Source: Plumapathes pennacea (taxonomy: Eukaryota > Cnidaria > Anthozoa > Antipatharia > Myriopathidae). Taken from it: a stretch of 64,000 bases of DNA. Where the stretch lies: contig OZ038464.1 of assembly GCA_964036295.1 (NCBI GenBank), forward strand, positions 3,707,001 through 3,771,000, given 5' to 3'. The notes beneath the pieces are model-generated. The model was not told the DNA's origin, ran no database searches, and saw nothing but the letters and a program-made list of their open reading frames with translations. The first letter of the stretch is position 1; each line of letters starts with the position of its first letter. Positions 39,733 through 52,853 of the stretch are shown in pieces. Both the position numbers and the translations under genes were made by a program.

Positions 39733-40200
39733 GTTATATAAAAAATAAACTACTTTTGGCGAGGAAATATGCACGGATAATTGTCCGAGGATATTATCTG
39801 TTCCGAGAAGCAAACAGTTGCCCGAGAGCAAAGCTCGAGGGCAACTGTGAGCTTCGAGGAACAGACAATGTCCAAGGACAATTATCCGTGCATATTTGCG
39901 AAGCCAAAAGTAGTTTATTGTCTTTATTATCCTTCAACTATTTCCTCTCGCAGCGCAAATAATGGCGCAAGGACTGTGAAGCTCTTTGGTGCTTTCTGCA
40001 ACTGAATTGATGTCCTCCTCGGTAGTCATCTCGTAATGGTTTTTTGTGATTAATATTTAAAATTGTGTTCGGATATTGTCAATAAACAGCGATAGTTCGC
40101 CAGGCGGGGGTTATTCGCTGATAACGTCCGCTCGTGAGCGGACGTTATTCGGTCACGTGTCACGATTCCACCAATCACGCGCGGGAAGAAATATTTGATG
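39733..40200. repeat. palindromic repeat family D, copy 1
   Basis: Arms AATAAACTACTTTTGGCGAG and its counterpart AAAAGTAGTTTATT (39909-39922) flank a palindrome with GATAATTGTCC/GGACAATTATC; further right GATAACGTCCGCTCG pairs with CGAGCGGACGTTAT-like sequence. The same ~490-bp order recurs at 62934-63425. Confidence 0.75.
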
Positions 40201-40744
40201 GGTCATAATGAGCTATAGATGCACGCAGGAATTCGAACGAATACGAGGAGAGAAGTTTGGAGAAGCACGAGGCCGCCGAATCTCATAAATATGTATAATG
40301 TATATGGATGGAACTCCTTTATCCACGATTCATGGATTCAGTTTACTCAACCTAAAATCTGTGCCCTAAATACATAGTTTATATTTAGCTAAAAAGTTAC
40401 AAGATTGGCTTACATAACGCTTTAAAAGTAAAGCGAGTCTATATCATCTTGCTGGTGCATGTGTCTTGCATGATTTTAGCTTTGAAACGATTGAGCGATG
40501 GTGAACTTTTAGCGAATCTGGAAGTGAGTTCCAAGCCCTAAATCCGGTAAAGGTAATTGCTCAGAATATAAATGCACGCATACATTGTATTATAATTGCA
40601 TTATATAAATGCACCTACACATTGTCAGATCGCGTGATGTTACGATGGCAACTTAATATGATGTCATTTATTCAAACAGATGGGACTCTCTTTTGTATTT
40701 CAAATTTGTTGGATGTTGTTGGATGACAAGTGTCGTTCGAAGAC

Positions 40745-40988
40745 ATGAAGGTGCTTAATGCTTCAGTTTTGTGCATCGCTTTCATTGTGGTGCCAGTCAT
40801 CAAAGCCTCTGACCACAAACGCACCGTCGTCGGCATAACAGCCGTCTGTTATGACCCAAAGGACGTTTGCAAAGTGCTTCAAGAGCCGTGCGAAAATGGA
40901 GGGACATGCAGCCCAACTGATGACGACGAGCAGTATAAATGTGAATGCCCAAAAGACTTTGGGGGCAAAAACTGCCAAGAAAAACTCA
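40745..40988 (+). CDS. discoidin gene exon 1: signal peptide and EGF 1
   Basis: The ATG at 40745 starts a hydrophobic leader ending near KAS; EGF 1 has six cysteines and the ENGGTC motif. Donor gtaagt, phase 1. An in-frame GTG upstream is not a plausible start. Confidence 0.85.
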
Positions 40989-43900
40989 GTAAGTATTTGT
41001 TTCAACCATTTTAAAGCGTGTCTTGTCTAAGATAGTTATAGCGCTTATTTCAGTTCCTAATTTTTTTTTTTTTTTTTTTTCTACTGCTGCCCTGAAGGTT
41101 CTGGGCTTCATTGCTATAATTATTAGCTCGAAGTCTTGCTCAACCCTTTAATACTGTTAAAAATGCCACACAATTTATTTTTTAAGAAGATAGATATGCC
41201 GACAAGCAGTTTGGTTAAACGTTTGCCGTTATACGCAAAATGGCAGCTGTCGTTTATTAACTTCGAACCGATGTGGAAAAGCGTTGCTTTATACGTTTGT
41301 GGATTATCCTTGAGTTTCACGAGCGGCAAAAGCGTTCGCGACTACACTAGAGTCCTGATATAACAAACTCCGATACTTTAACGAAATCCCCGTTGTAACA
41401 AACATAGCCCAATAACGAACAAACGTTATCACGTCACGCAACTGAAGATGGCAATGTGATACAGATCAAGAGATATAGTGAAAAACCTTTGATCCGCATG
41501 CAGACGTTATTGTAATCGTTCAAATCCAAGATACCGCAGTGTGGCAAAGTAAAACCACTAAATGCTGGGTGGTGCAACTTGGCACTGTTTAATCCTAAAC
41601 CAAAATAATTATTAACCATGTCCCTTAGATATAACGAAGATTTATTTCTTTAATATCACACACTTGGCAATTCGTTATATCGGGGTTACAGTGTATATAT
41701 TAGTTATCTTTGTGACAATTTTAAGTGCTGTTCAGGCGTCAAGAGCTGTCGCACCACAGTCTAATCTAATAATTTCTGAAGAAGACTGGATGCTTCCAAG
41801 TTTACTCAATTAATTTTTAGGCTTTGAAATTTTGTTCCTACGATGTGTATCCCTAGTGACAGCGAAAACTGGCGGTATAATTGACCCTATAATTATGATC
41901 TCCAAAAACATCTGGTCTTGAAATACTTGTCTTACACCCGTTTATAAAATACTTGTTTTATACCTGTTTTTGAAGGCATAATAATATGAAACGGTGCGGT
42001 TTAAGCATCTTGATCAATTTTGTATTTCTTTCCAAGGCAAAGATTTCTGATGTGCGAACGCACGTATTCCTGATACTTAAAGTATAATTATACTTATGTC
42101 TCCCTGTCGCTTTCTGACCTGTGCTTATCATTATGTCAATTATGTCATCAAATATTGGCACTGAAAAGCCCTTATGAGGAGTTGTCAATTTAATAAATTT
42201 CCACTGGTTTGCCGTGGTGTGGACTCTTATTTACGATTTACGTCATCATATGGTCAAAATTTGTTGTGGACTCACGAGGCGCTTCGCCGGGTCACCATTA
42301 CTTTCTACATCGCTGATGGTAATAACCTCCACGTCCTCCACTCCATTGTTAGGTCTTTTTGTTTTCTTAGTTTGGTCGTACTTTTTTGGAGTGAAATCTT
42401 TTCCATTCTTTTATTCGGACTTCGATGGCAAGAGGACCAGAAAATGGAAATATATTTGAAATATTGGCGGCCTTATCTCTGCGATCAGCACAATCATATG
42501 TAGGTTCCCATGCCATGTACAGTTAGTGAGCAATTTCCACTACTTAATTAAGAAAGACTCAAATTTCTCTGACAAATGCAAATCTGTCTGGTAAGGTCAT
42601 TACTGCTATTATTTACAAGGCTATTTACTGCACTTAATGTTTGCTTTGCCTTTTTCATGTGCTGAAAAAGTGTTTCAATTAAATACAGCACGCCGTGTTA
42701 CGTTGTCTTCAGCCGACGCAGACACGTGATTCGTTACGCAAGGGACTTATTTGTGTGTAGAGTTTATGTAATAAACATCCACGCTATGAATACTTTACGC
42801 CTTGTGGTCGGCGTTTTCTTCAAAGTGTTCTTTTTAATGACGCTAGCAAAACTTTTACACTTTATCATGAGCGCATGATATTATGTTTTAAATTTAAAAT
42901 ATCATTAAAATGACGTCACAGTCACGTGAGGAGCTTATTTTGACTCGTGGTCATTAGTGGTCACTTGTGGTCACTCGTGTGTTCTTTTAGTGACTATCAA
43001 TTTATCCGAATTTGAGGCATTTGTTTCCGGATTTGTGAAAGCGTTTACACAAGTCAGTTTGGTGAATCCGGTGTCATTTTTAGTGAATCCGGAGAAAAAA
43101 CAAATTCGGAATCGAAAGTGGGAAATTTGTATCCAGATACTTTGTACACGAAATAGTTTTCAAGTGTAAACGGGGCCTAAAAGGGCTCATTATAGATTAT
43201 TGTTATTTATATTCTTATCCACAGTGAAACCCACACCTTGCAGTCCCAATCCTTGCAAGAACGGAGGAAGGTGCACGAGTTTTGCTCGGGATAATTTTCA
43301 ATGCATTTGTAGACGTGGCTTTGGTCTGGCGGACTGTAGCCGTAAGTCAAATGTTATTATTCTATTATTTTGTTAATATCGACAAGTGTTCCTCTCGACC
43401 TTATTTGGCTTTGTCGAGTACACAGTAATGTATTTAGTATTGTGTTCTCTTCGATCCTTGTGTATGAAAATGCAGCAAATAAGAACAAAACACATTCAGT
43501 GGTCTGATTAAGCAGGAATTCAAATTAATCAAAATTTCACCATGCATTCTTTGTTCAGCTGTTTTTCGTTGAAAAGAAACAATGATAAGAATGGCCGTAT
43601 TGCAATTAATGCGTAATTGTGCAAATTTTGCCATCAATACACAGAGGTCAAAAATATAAATATAACCATAAAAGCCATACAGAATAGTTTTCAATTCTTA
43701 CCTGCCCCTTGCTTCCTGATGATAAGAACGGGCAGATCACTCACATTGGCTGGAAGAGTGCTGAGAAATCCCTGAACATCCCGTGGCAAGTTGAGGACAT
43801 GACCTTTGTACCCACGCTGGCCGCCGTGTTTCCGGTAAACACACATGATGGGGAAAGCCTTGGCGATCAACATTTCCTCTACTTCGGTGAGATCCTGTAG

Positions 43901-46900
43901 TTCCTGCAGGCACTGTTCCCGGATCCATGACGTTGTCAGCCGAGAACAATCGACACGAAGTCTTTTTGTCGCGCTTGCACCTGGTACAGGTATACTGCTC
44001 GGACATACTTTGGTTGGTGATCGGCCATGTTTCTTTGCATACCTTGCAGCGTAAGTGTTGGAGAATTTCCTCCAAGCGGTGAAAGGCAATTAGTTCCTCC
44101 CGTACCCACTCTTGTTCGTGAAATGGAGGAGTTTCTGGATTTGCCCACCTACGGTTATGCAAATATTGTTGTTTCTGGCTGCGACGCTCTTCGACAACTG
44201 CAGCACGCTGTCGTCCGCGTCGTCGTCTGTTGACTTCATTTTGAGCTCGAAGCCTGCGGGTATTCTGTTTAGACGATTTATTGGCACGTCGGGAAGCTAC
44301 TCGCTGGCGATTGGATTCTCTTTGTGGAGTCTTCTCTTCGGCCCGCTTTTGCTTCTGAAGCTCCCGTTTTGCTTTCAAGCGCTGTCCTCTTTGTGGAGTC
44401 TTTTCTTCGACCCGCTTTTGCATCTGAACTCCCGTTTTGCTTTCAAGCGCTGTCCTCTTTGTGGAGTCTTTTCTTCGGCCCGCTTTTGCTTCTGAAGCTC
44501 CCGATTTGCTTTCAAGCGCTGTTCTCTTTGTGGAGTCTTTTCTTCGGCACGTGATTGTCGTCTTTTCTCCTGACATGTTTGGCGCTGTTCGATCGTTTCA
44601 AGATTCCGCCTTGCTCGTGCCTGTTTCCTTCTCTTTTGAAGACGAGCTTCGCGAGACCGTTCTATTTCAGGTTTTCCAGTTTTCAAATTCATTTTCGTGA
44701 ACGCAGTTACATGTAATTATTGCTTTTTCTACTGAATGTCAGTAAGAACACTGGCGGAGACGCTAATAGATAATTATTACGTCATTGCCTTAGGCATCTG
44801 GCCTAAAAGGTCGTACCTGACACACACACGAACATTAAATTTCGAGATGGCGACACGCTTGGAGTCTTCAAATAAGGCGATTTTGCTGCATTAGCGTTGT
44901 GATTATTACCCTTGCTTCGATCGGGGATTAAATCCAACCATTTTGCTTCATAACCGCATTCTTTTTCTTCTGTGTCTGATATTCGCACGTAACAGTCTTG
45001 TTGTTGCTGTTGTTGTTTGTTGTTGTTTGTTGTTGTTTTCTTTTTTTCATTATTTTTCTTCTACTTAATTTGTGCTAGTATCATCTGTCCGATAAAAAAG
45101 TATAAGTCCATTCTAGATAACATAAGTTCCAGAAGAATAAATATAAATAGCATCACCAGAAATTTCAGACATCCGGCTGCGCCATCTTGGAAATGGCATC
45201 AAGTTTCACACTGAGAGCCGCTCAAGAAATAACAAAGAAATGTATGGGATCTGATAATAAATTGCGCTTTTCGCTTAACTGAAGCACGTTCGTAAAAATG
45301 TTTGGGCAGCATTCGGAAGAGGAAAGCTTCCTAAACACAACAGTACAAAAAATATTTATCTCCGGTAAAATTCGATGTGCACTTTTTTGAATTTAAAATT
45401 TCGGCCGACGTAAGAAGGGATTGATAGCAGAATACGCTCAAAACGGCTACTGTCACTTTTTAAGCTGCATTTAATACAAGAACCTTGGGTACAACGCAAA
45501 ATGTTTACCCCGTACCTGATTGTCGAAGGATTGAACATCTCCTGTGAAGCCTCGGTCAGTCCCCTGGAGCAAATTCGATGTGTACTTTTTGCGTTTGAAT
45601 TTGCAGTTCACAGCCAGCCGTGGTGAATGCCTCCCGTGAAATACGCTGACTTCGGATGTTGATATTTTGGGCTAGGAAGCTCCAAATAGCATGAAAATTG
45701 CATCAAACGAAAGCTAATTTCAACTGGGTTGGTCAGCGGCACATCTCCTAAACGTAGCAGTCTCTTTTTGAACCGGAGAAACCCATCCCTCCCCCACCCC
45801 ACTGAGGCAAAATACGTAACAATGTTGAATGGCGCATACTCATACCGCACGCCGCTGGGAAAGGCCGGAAGCAATCGTGGACGCAAAATGTCCGGAATTT
45901 CTGGCGATGGGTATTGTAAAAAGAAAAAAAGTGTTCCTCCGACTCACACAGCGGTATTTGATTCTGCGATTAAAGTTCCACTATGTCCAATACACCCTGT
46001 AATGTGTCCGACGGACAAGTAGGGAACTTATTCAGTTGGAACCTCGGCCCCTCGGTTGCTATTTTAGGAGCTTTTATGGCCTTATAAATGTGCTGCTTCA
46101 TTCTAAAAAAGAGTGTCCGATGGCCGTCAATCGGTCCATTGGGCAACGTCGCTGTTCAACACTTCAGGGGCGTGTAGGCATGATACGAACATTTTTACTC
46201 ATTGTATCTCCATCAACCTGTATATCTTCATCGGTATATCTGATACCTTAGACCGTCAGTCACAGCAAAGTTTCTCGTCCGTTTGTTAGATTTAGACTTT
46301 TCCTATTAGTATGATTATTTTCCTTCGTACATCTATCGGACACCAACTGACTCCCTATTCTACTGAGCCCGGTTGTTCGAAAGCCGATCAAGCTAATCTA
46401 GGATTAACGAAATTCTTTCTCCCAACCTCTCTGTCAATAAACTGCAGGGTCTTGTTCGAAGATGGATTAAATAGCCTCTTCTAGCCTAAAACGTGTCAAG
46501 GAAGTTTTCTTGAACGAAACCATCACATTTTCAGGCGTATTAATGACAAGAAAACTTGAACCTAATCCAGGATTAAACTAATCTTGCTTTGAAAACCGGG
46601 CCATAGGGTGTTTTGGACAACCTAAAGTTCCCCGAGCCACACAACCGCGAAACGGAGTGAATTTTACTCTAAACTAAATGTTATTAGCAAATTAAAGGAG
46701 CCGAATCCAATCATAGTGTTATATTTGCCTTTCTATTTTTATCTCTTCTGCTATCGTAGATCGGTGAGGAATTATACAAAAACTCTTTTCTTGGATATAT
46801 TGTTGCTGTTGTTGTTTTTATGTTTATTCTGAATTATACACTTGTACAGAAAGGATATTTTCGGAAAGTCGATATTAATTCAATGTCTGTTCACAGAATG

Positions 46901-47957
46901 CTTACAACCGCTTGGTATGGAGAGTGGAAGGATTAGTAATGACCAAATAACCGCGTCTTCAATGTGGGATGCAAATCTCGGACCGTCTAACGCCAGGTTG
47001 CATTTTAAGGCCGGACAGGGGAAGGGCGGGTCATGGTCAGCAAAAACCAATGATGTCAATCAATGGCTAAAGGTAGACCTCGGTGTGAAGAGAAAGGTAA
47101 CTGCTATAGAGATCCAAGGGCGACAGGAGTGTTGCGACCAGTGGGTGACTCAGTATACAATGTCGTACAGTCTTGACGACTCCACTTACAAGCAATATCA
47201 GATTGATGGACAAACGGAGGTAATGTGTGTGCCTTTACTGAATAGACTTTTTTCCCCTTTTCTTGTTGAATCATAAAATTAAATTAGTTGTTGCGCATTC
47301 TTTTGCGTTTAACTTGAGTATTGCCCTGGGAAATTAAATTTATAATTCAGAAGTTTCTTGAAGCGAACAGTGATGGTGAGCACAAAAAACTTGTGGTTAA
47401 ACCAAAACCGACCTAAAAAAATTGTGTAAAAAAGATTTGTATAAGGACTGAATGTTAAATTATGGCTGCCACGGCAAATACAAAAAAATAAAAATAAATA
47501 AAAAAAAACAAGCAAAAACAAAACGAAACGAAACGAAACAAAGCAAAACAAAACAAACAAACAAAAACAACAACAACAACAACCAAAACAAACAAACAAA
47601 AAAGAAAAAAACAAAGAAAGAAACAAACACTAGTTCTGAAACTCCGGCGCGAGAAAACATCAGCGAGCGTATGCACTTCGTTCATCTCCCGAGCCTAATG
47701 TGCTTAGATTTTTTGTAAAGTATAAGAATCAATGTAATATTCTTTCTTCCTTTTTTGGGTGTATTGTTGACATGGGTGTTGTATATTTTCTAAACAATAC
47801 GATTATCTTCATCAGGTATTTCAGGGAAACAATGACCGCAATACCATCGTCCGGGAGGTTTTGTTTCTTCCCATCATGGCCCGCTATATTCGTATACATC
47901 CTATAAGCTGGAACAATCACATTTCCATGAGGGCTGAATTTCTGGGCTGCATTCAGG
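40745..47957 (+). CDS. EGF-EGF-F5/8 C (discoidin) secreted or receptor protein
   Basis: Exons 40745-40988, 43225-43341, 46897-47219 and 47816-47957 join in one frame (275 codons so far). MKVLNASVLCIAFIVVPVIKA is a signal peptide. EGF 1 is CKVLQEPCENGGTCSP...CECPKDFGGKNC, EGF 2 is CSPNPCKNGGRCTSF...CICRRGFGLADC. The F5/8 C domain starts CLQPLGMESGRISNDQI and ends GCIQ, about 154 residues, the usual size. The modules are bounded by phase-1 introns, as in other extracellular mosaic proteins. Discoidin domains bind lipids or glycans; such proteins act in adhesion or recognition. The 3' end is unsettled: the last exon shown ends phase 1 at a gcaagt (GC-type) donor, and candidate tail exons are at 49541 and 51046. 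Lies between two TRPC-SPRY paralogues. Confidence 0.85.
41050..43220. other. intron 1 of the discoidin gene
   Basis: About 2.2 kb without a recognised gene. It holds an 18-base T run near 41060, sequence alluding to genome-wide low-complexity text, and no element whose ends I can define. Confidence 0.35.
43225..43341 (+). CDS. discoidin gene exon 2: EGF 2
   Basis: A 117-nt single-domain exon, phase 1 on both sides, acceptor atccacag, donor gtaagt. Six cysteines with PCKNGGRC and CICRRGFG. Frame-neutral, so skippable. Confidence 0.9.
43691..44927 (-). mobile_element. 5' half of a Helitron, reverse strand, with coding remnant
   Basis: The reverse-strand 5' end TCCCCGATCGAAGCAAGGG lies at 44927 after host A. 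The protein remnant (start near 44692, continuing with one frameshift to 43691) has Arg/Lys-rich tandem units PQREQRLKANRELQKQKRAE, then a region with zinc-type cysteine pairs (CKVC, CTRC), then TEVEEMLIAKAFPIMCVYRK, GHVLNLPRDVQ and LPANVSDLPVLIIR. These match the segment ahead of the Rep domain in Helitron helicase proteins. The Rep and helicase parts are absent. The fragment ends at CAG/gtaaga on its own strand. It sits in intron 2 of the discoidin gene. Confidence 0.78.
44928..46890. other. rest of intron 2 of the discoidin gene
   Basis: About 2 kb with TTG/TTGTT-rich low-complexity sequence at 45000-45040 and no gene I can support; frames at 45729-46022 lack motifs or splice context. Confidence 0.35.
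46897..47219 (+). CDS. discoidin gene exon 3: F5/8 C, first two thirds
   Basis: Acceptor ttcacag, donor gtaatg, phase 1 to 0. Codes CLQPLGMESGRISNDQI, WSAKTNDVNQWLKVDLG and VTAIEIQGRQECCDQWVTQY, the canonical discoidin strands (W-L-x-V-D-L-G, I-x-x-Q-G). Confidence 0.92.
47816..47957 (+). CDS. discoidin gene exon 4: F5/8 C, last third
   Basis: Acceptor catcag. Codes NTIVREVLFLPIMARYIRIH and MRAEFLGC, closing the domain with the second conserved cysteine. The only good donor is CAGG/gcaagt, a GC-AG type intron start, phase 1. Confidence 0.87.
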
Positions 47958-49540
47958 GCAAGTATACTAAGAACAGTTTTGTTAAAATTTTAATCAGAAA
48001 TATTATAAATTTGTCAAATGTAATTGGTTCATAACTCCCGATTAATTAATTAATCTGACATATATTATTATGTAATCGGACAGTTTTAACCAATGATAAA
48101 CAAGAGTGTGTACTCGCGTCATTGTAAAATCGATCGGCGATGAAGTACTTTTTATATTTCAATTGTTTTTATGTATAGTATATATATTCTTCCATTCTCA
48201 GAAATTGTAATATTTATGATTATTTGATAAGAGGACTTGATGTCGTCCGATGTCGATCTGTAATCATACAAGTGATCACAAAAGCGCACCCTCGCGAAGC
48301 GCGTGTGATTACACACCAAATCGGACTCCACTCAGCCCTATTGCCATTATTAATTAAAAGTATTGCTTTTGTACAAAACAACCAGCTTGCTATATCACAG
48401 TATTACAAAGAAGCGCGCATGAAGCCACACTTAAGGTACAGCGGAACATTTATAGGCGTCACTTTCGTGAAGTTCGTTGCCATATACTATATGAAACTCT
48501 AAGTTAAATTGGAGAACTCTTGTGAAAGCCCTATTTTTGTTAGTGAATAACTTCTGATATAGAAAATGGATTGAACAATGATCACTGACTTGAAAAAAAA
48601 AAGTTAACGGTCGGAAAACGTATGTGGGCGGTACTTTAAACACGGCAGCTTGTATGAAAAATTTTGCAAACCGTACTCTGACATAAAATAACGTATGTTC
48701 CAATGAAATGATTTTTTTTTTCAGGCTAAAATAGAACCGGACAGTTTTACCTGGCAACGTGGCACCGTTACCAGGCAACGTGATACGGAAAAGTGACACT
48801 AGTAGAAGAACTGGTTTTAGACAAATCAAGGGCAGCTACTGTACTGCGACCAATTCAATAAAACATTACAAGTGTATTTTACAAGTTGGGCACATTTTTC
48901 ACACGTTAAAAATGCACTTTAATTCAATACTGTGGCCAGGCCAAGTACTGTTGCGGCTATCTATGTGAGGTATTCTCTGTACCTTTTGCGGGTGTTTGTT
49001 AGATTATAGTCCATTTAATGGTGTTTGAGGAATGGTCCATCTTGTGTAATGCACTTGTAAATGTTTATTTAGCCTGGGGCCAATTCAATAAAAAAAAAAG
49101 AAAAAAAAAAAAAAAAAAAAAAACATTTAGAAGTGTCTCACACGTTAAAACACAGTTTAATCCAATACCATAATCAAATCAGTCCCAGTTACGCAATTGG
49201 GACCTGTACCTGTAATGTTTTGCAAACTTTTGTCGATTAGAGTCCGTTTAGTGGTGTTTGATAGTCCAACATGTAAAATACACGTATAAATGTTAATTGA
49301 ATTGGCTTCTGGTCTTAGCAAAATAAGGAATAGATGGTTCACCGTAGTTGCTGGGTAGCTTGCACGTTTATGTAACCTTTGTGTGTTGTGCCATCGAATT
49401 AGTTGATCCAAAATAGAAAATAGAGGAGTCGGTAAGTCTTGGACTCTCGGACTGCCGAAGGAACTAGGAATCTGGGAGAATAGGGAACGGGGAACCACGC
49501 TGACAGTAACATCGTTGCTATACTTAACAGTAAATTTCAG

Positions 49541-49601
49541 ATGCACTAGGTTTTCTTTTGATCACTTGCTGGCGCATGTCCGTGGAAAAGAGCAGCCAGC
49601 G
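49541..49601 (+). other. candidate discoidin-gene exon 5
   Basis: 61 nt between aaatttcag and gtaagcag, phase 1 in and phase 2 out, open (ALGFLLITCWRMSVEKSSQ). The left copy has 51 nt here. The ten-base difference changes the downstream frame. Low confidence without transcripts. Confidence 0.3.
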
Positions 49602-50039
49602 GTAAGCAGTGCAGGTTCAAGTGTGCCATGTTTTCTACTATATAAAAACAGATGTCTGATTTTGGGGCTATTTCAAGTACGATTTCAAAAATCAAAGGCT
49701 TGTATGAGCCAACCCGTAAATGAACATGAGAATGCGGTTCAATAGACCCCCAATATAAGCGCTAGAAAATGTGATTTGCTGCGTTCTTTGTCCAAGTTGA
49801 AGTTTCGTGTTGCGTGATTAGTTTTTCTTTATCTTCTCGGAAACATGACATTCCTCTTTACTGTCGGACACTATGTCCCCGGCACGTGACGACCCCGGAA
49901 ACGGCTGCGAAGGAGACTAGTATGCATGTGGTTGCCGTAGACTTTGCGAGTCATGGAGTGTGAACTCAACTATATCCAGCTTTTAAACATATCCACGAAC
50001 AGAAAACATAGGCACTAGTCATTTGGTGAGTATAGTGGG

Positions 50040-50280
50040 TCACTTCCAGCGCAAACAATAGTGTCGGTTTCCCTTGGGAGATGGGGAGGGGGTGGTACTC
50101 CTCAAAATCTTGGATGGGAGTGCGTAAAGTAGCAATGTTCGACCCTATCAGACCAAAATATGCAATTTCCGACAGTCTTTGACTACCCTATTTCAGACCA
50201 AAGTGCTGAAAATGACACCCTTTGGGGGTGGCACATATCTTCCCCCTCCCCCCGTGACTGTGTCACTCGGTAGCTAGTCG
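50040..50280. repeat. repeat family E (dispersed), copy 1
   Basis: Carries GACCCTATCAGACCAAAATA, CCCTATTTCAGACC and ACACCCTTTGGGGGTGGCAC. The same phrases appear at 53185-53410 and, on the other strand, at 61265-61630. Confidence 0.6.
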
Positions 50281-51045
50281 CTCGGTGTGCAAACTCATTC
50301 TATACCACGGTGGTCGTTCGATAAGTCAGCGATTCAATAAATCCTTGTAGCAAGGCTCGGGTCACGGGGTCGTTTTGTCCCCGGTGAAGCATTTGGTATA
50401 GTTTTTTTGTTTTTTTTTTTGGTTATTTTTGGTTTTGGTTTTTGGTTTTGTTTTTCTTCTTTATTATTCTTTTTACAAGGATCAACAAAAGCGCCAGAAA
50501 ATGCAACTTTCGTTGTGATTTCTCTGCGGTATGTGAGTTCAAGATCGGAAATGCCTCAGATATTTTGTAACATCAGTAATCAATAGCCCATTTTATATTC
50601 TGAATCTGCACTATTCTTTGTCTTTTCGGGTTCTAGTTGAGTTCAATATTCGGCTGTGAAGCCATTTTACAGCAGCTCGGAGATAAAGTTCACCAATTGC
50701 CCGACCAAGTTAGACGCAGAACTATTGATACACAGTCAGATGCAAGTTCAGACAGGAAGTTTACGGGAATCGACCAACCGCCTATTTCCGGTTATTTTCC
50801 CCAACTGCAATAATTCGTTCATTGCTATCTCATCCACGAGTCAAAAAAGGATACATTGTTAACTGGACAATAAAATTGCAATCACATCAATTGCAAGTTG
50901 CAGCATAAAAATATTTATTATACCTGAAGATAGAGTAAATAAAATCTGAAGCCTCGATCGTTGATGTTCAGCGGTCTACGCTTTCAAGGCTTTGTAACCG
51001 CTCTGTTTTGCAAATGGCGGCTGTTATTGAACACTTTTGTTTTAG

Positions 51046-51289
51046 TGGAGAAAAACGCGGAGGATTGCTACTTAACCTGATTCTAACGGCTTCAATGGCG
51101 GCATATATCTTCTTTGACAATTCCTGTATTACAGGACCGGTGGAAACACATCTCCAGACGAATTTAGGTCTACAAAAGCGTGGAAAGTCGAACTGTCATC
51201 CTCGCCAAAGAAGTTCAGAAGTACAGCGAGTGACAGGGATTACAAACGCACATCCCAGTCGGCCCAATTGGCTGAAAAAGGTACACTAG
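51046..51289 (+). other. candidate discoidin-gene tail exon
   Basis: Acceptor tgttttag. Entered in phase 2 it stays open to 51289 (GEKRGGLLLNLILTASMAAY, a possible membrane segment, then IFFDNSCITG); entered in phase 1 it stops at 51078. The left copy (35410) reads FDNPLYY at this point, so a one-base deletion here has destroyed the NPxY motif. Confidence 0.3.
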
Positions 51290-51608
51290 GATATATATGA
51301 GGTGTTTGTCAAGAAGTCGTTATGTTAAAATTTATGTTAGTTATCAAATGTTAGTTGGTATTTGTGTCTTGTTAGGAGACTTTTTACGTGTAGAGATGGG
51401 AATTTTTCACTTAAAGCGAAAAGCCATTTGTTTTTTTTTTTCTCATACGAAGCATTTGTGCCGACATTTTTAAATCACGGGAAAGTAACGCGACCGGACA
51501 CGTTGTTCTTCATTATATACATTGCTCTTATTGCGATTTGTACAGTGAATAGAATGGTGAAGCCAAAGCCATCAGGCTTGGGCTGCATTCATTAAAACCA
51601 GAGGGGAG

Positions 51609-51610
<2 letters not shown>

Positions 51611-51648
<38 letters not shown>
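51611..51648 (+). repeat. G run
   Basis: Nearly pure G tract of about 38 bases; its counterpart in the left duplicate (about 35986-36000) is shorter. Length may be unreliable. Confidence 0.75.
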
Positions 51649-51651
<3 letters not shown>

Positions 51652-52853
51652 AGGAGGAAATTTAATAGAGTGCACCTTTTTTTTTGTATCCCCCCCTTAA
51701 GACAATGCATCCCCCTTGCCTGCTAAGAAAAAAAAAATGCATCCCCCTTGGAGCCTCACTTCACATTAGAACAGCAAATCCCAGCTTTATGTCAAGCATC
51801 AAGCTTTACCTTCAGGGTTGAAGGTGGAAGTGGAATAATTCCACCTCATCTATTCATAAATATTATATGCATAGAGATTTATTAGTAGTTTTTTATATCT
51901 TAAAAATATATAAAGCACAGACATTCCACACCAGAGCTGAAAAATGGGGAGATTGAGTGCCAAAGACTCAAGCACCTAGGGGGGTCCGGGGGCATGCTGC
52001 CCTGGAGATTTTGTCATCTGAAATGGCATTTTCTGCATTCTGAGAGCATTTTTCAGTGAAGTTTCAATGAAATTTGAAGGTTTCAGGCAGCATATTTATT
52101 TATTTTTTAATTTGCTTGAACATTTGAGAGATTTCAGTAAAAATTCAGGAGATCAGGAGATTGCATCAAAAATTGGGAAAGTTGGAATGTCTGAAAGCGT
52201 GATAAACACTACGATAAGGTTAATTGCTCTTAATAGCTAATAGTTGAATGTTTCATTAATGGAAGTAAGCTGGGGCAGATTAAGGGGGTTTGAAAGCCAT
52301 AGGTGCAAGCTGCTAGGGGATCTAGGGGTATGCTACCCCAGAGAATTTTAATATCTAGATTCCCTGAAACACCTTTACCTGCATTTTCAGGGTTTGAGCA
52401 GAAATGGTTGTTAAAGACCCATTAGCACTTACCATGATGCACTGCGCTTGCTTCGTATTTTCTGGGGCCACGAGAATCACTTTTCTCATATTCTACAGTT
52501 AGTGGTGGAAAATCCATTGTCATCCAAGCATCTGTCGCATGCTCTGACCTTTATTTAATTGCGAGGGCTTGATTATGTATCTGGCAGCGTCTTTCTAGTG
52601 TTCTTTTTCTGATCGGGGTGACGTGTCATAATAAACAATGTGCGGTGCATCATGGTAAGTGCTAATGGGTCTTTAAATGAATCTGAGTATTATTTGCTTT
52701 GTCATCTCAAAAATTTTCCCATCCTGCCTGATATCACTTTAAAAATTAATATCCCCCTTTTAATGCACAAAACATTTGTTATCCCCTCACCCCCCCACCC
52801 CCCACCCCTCATTTCCTCCTCCCCCTACTGGTTTTTAGTGAATGCAGTCTTAA

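Larger units (their letters stand above)
47114..51940 (+). repeat. segmental duplication, right copy (intact parent)
   Basis: Counterpart of 32813-36214 plus 39451-39532. It starts in mid-exon 3 of the discoidin gene. Coding parts are better preserved here (CAG instead of TAG), while the candidate tail exon has drifted. It shows the empty Helitron site at 51856/51857. Confidence 0.9.

Noticed and set aside
43737..44576. 279-codon reverse-strand frame as an intact gene
   Set aside because: Part of it is Helitron coding sequence, but the C-terminal third is out of frame; the true continuation is the frame ending at 43691, so the gene is broken.
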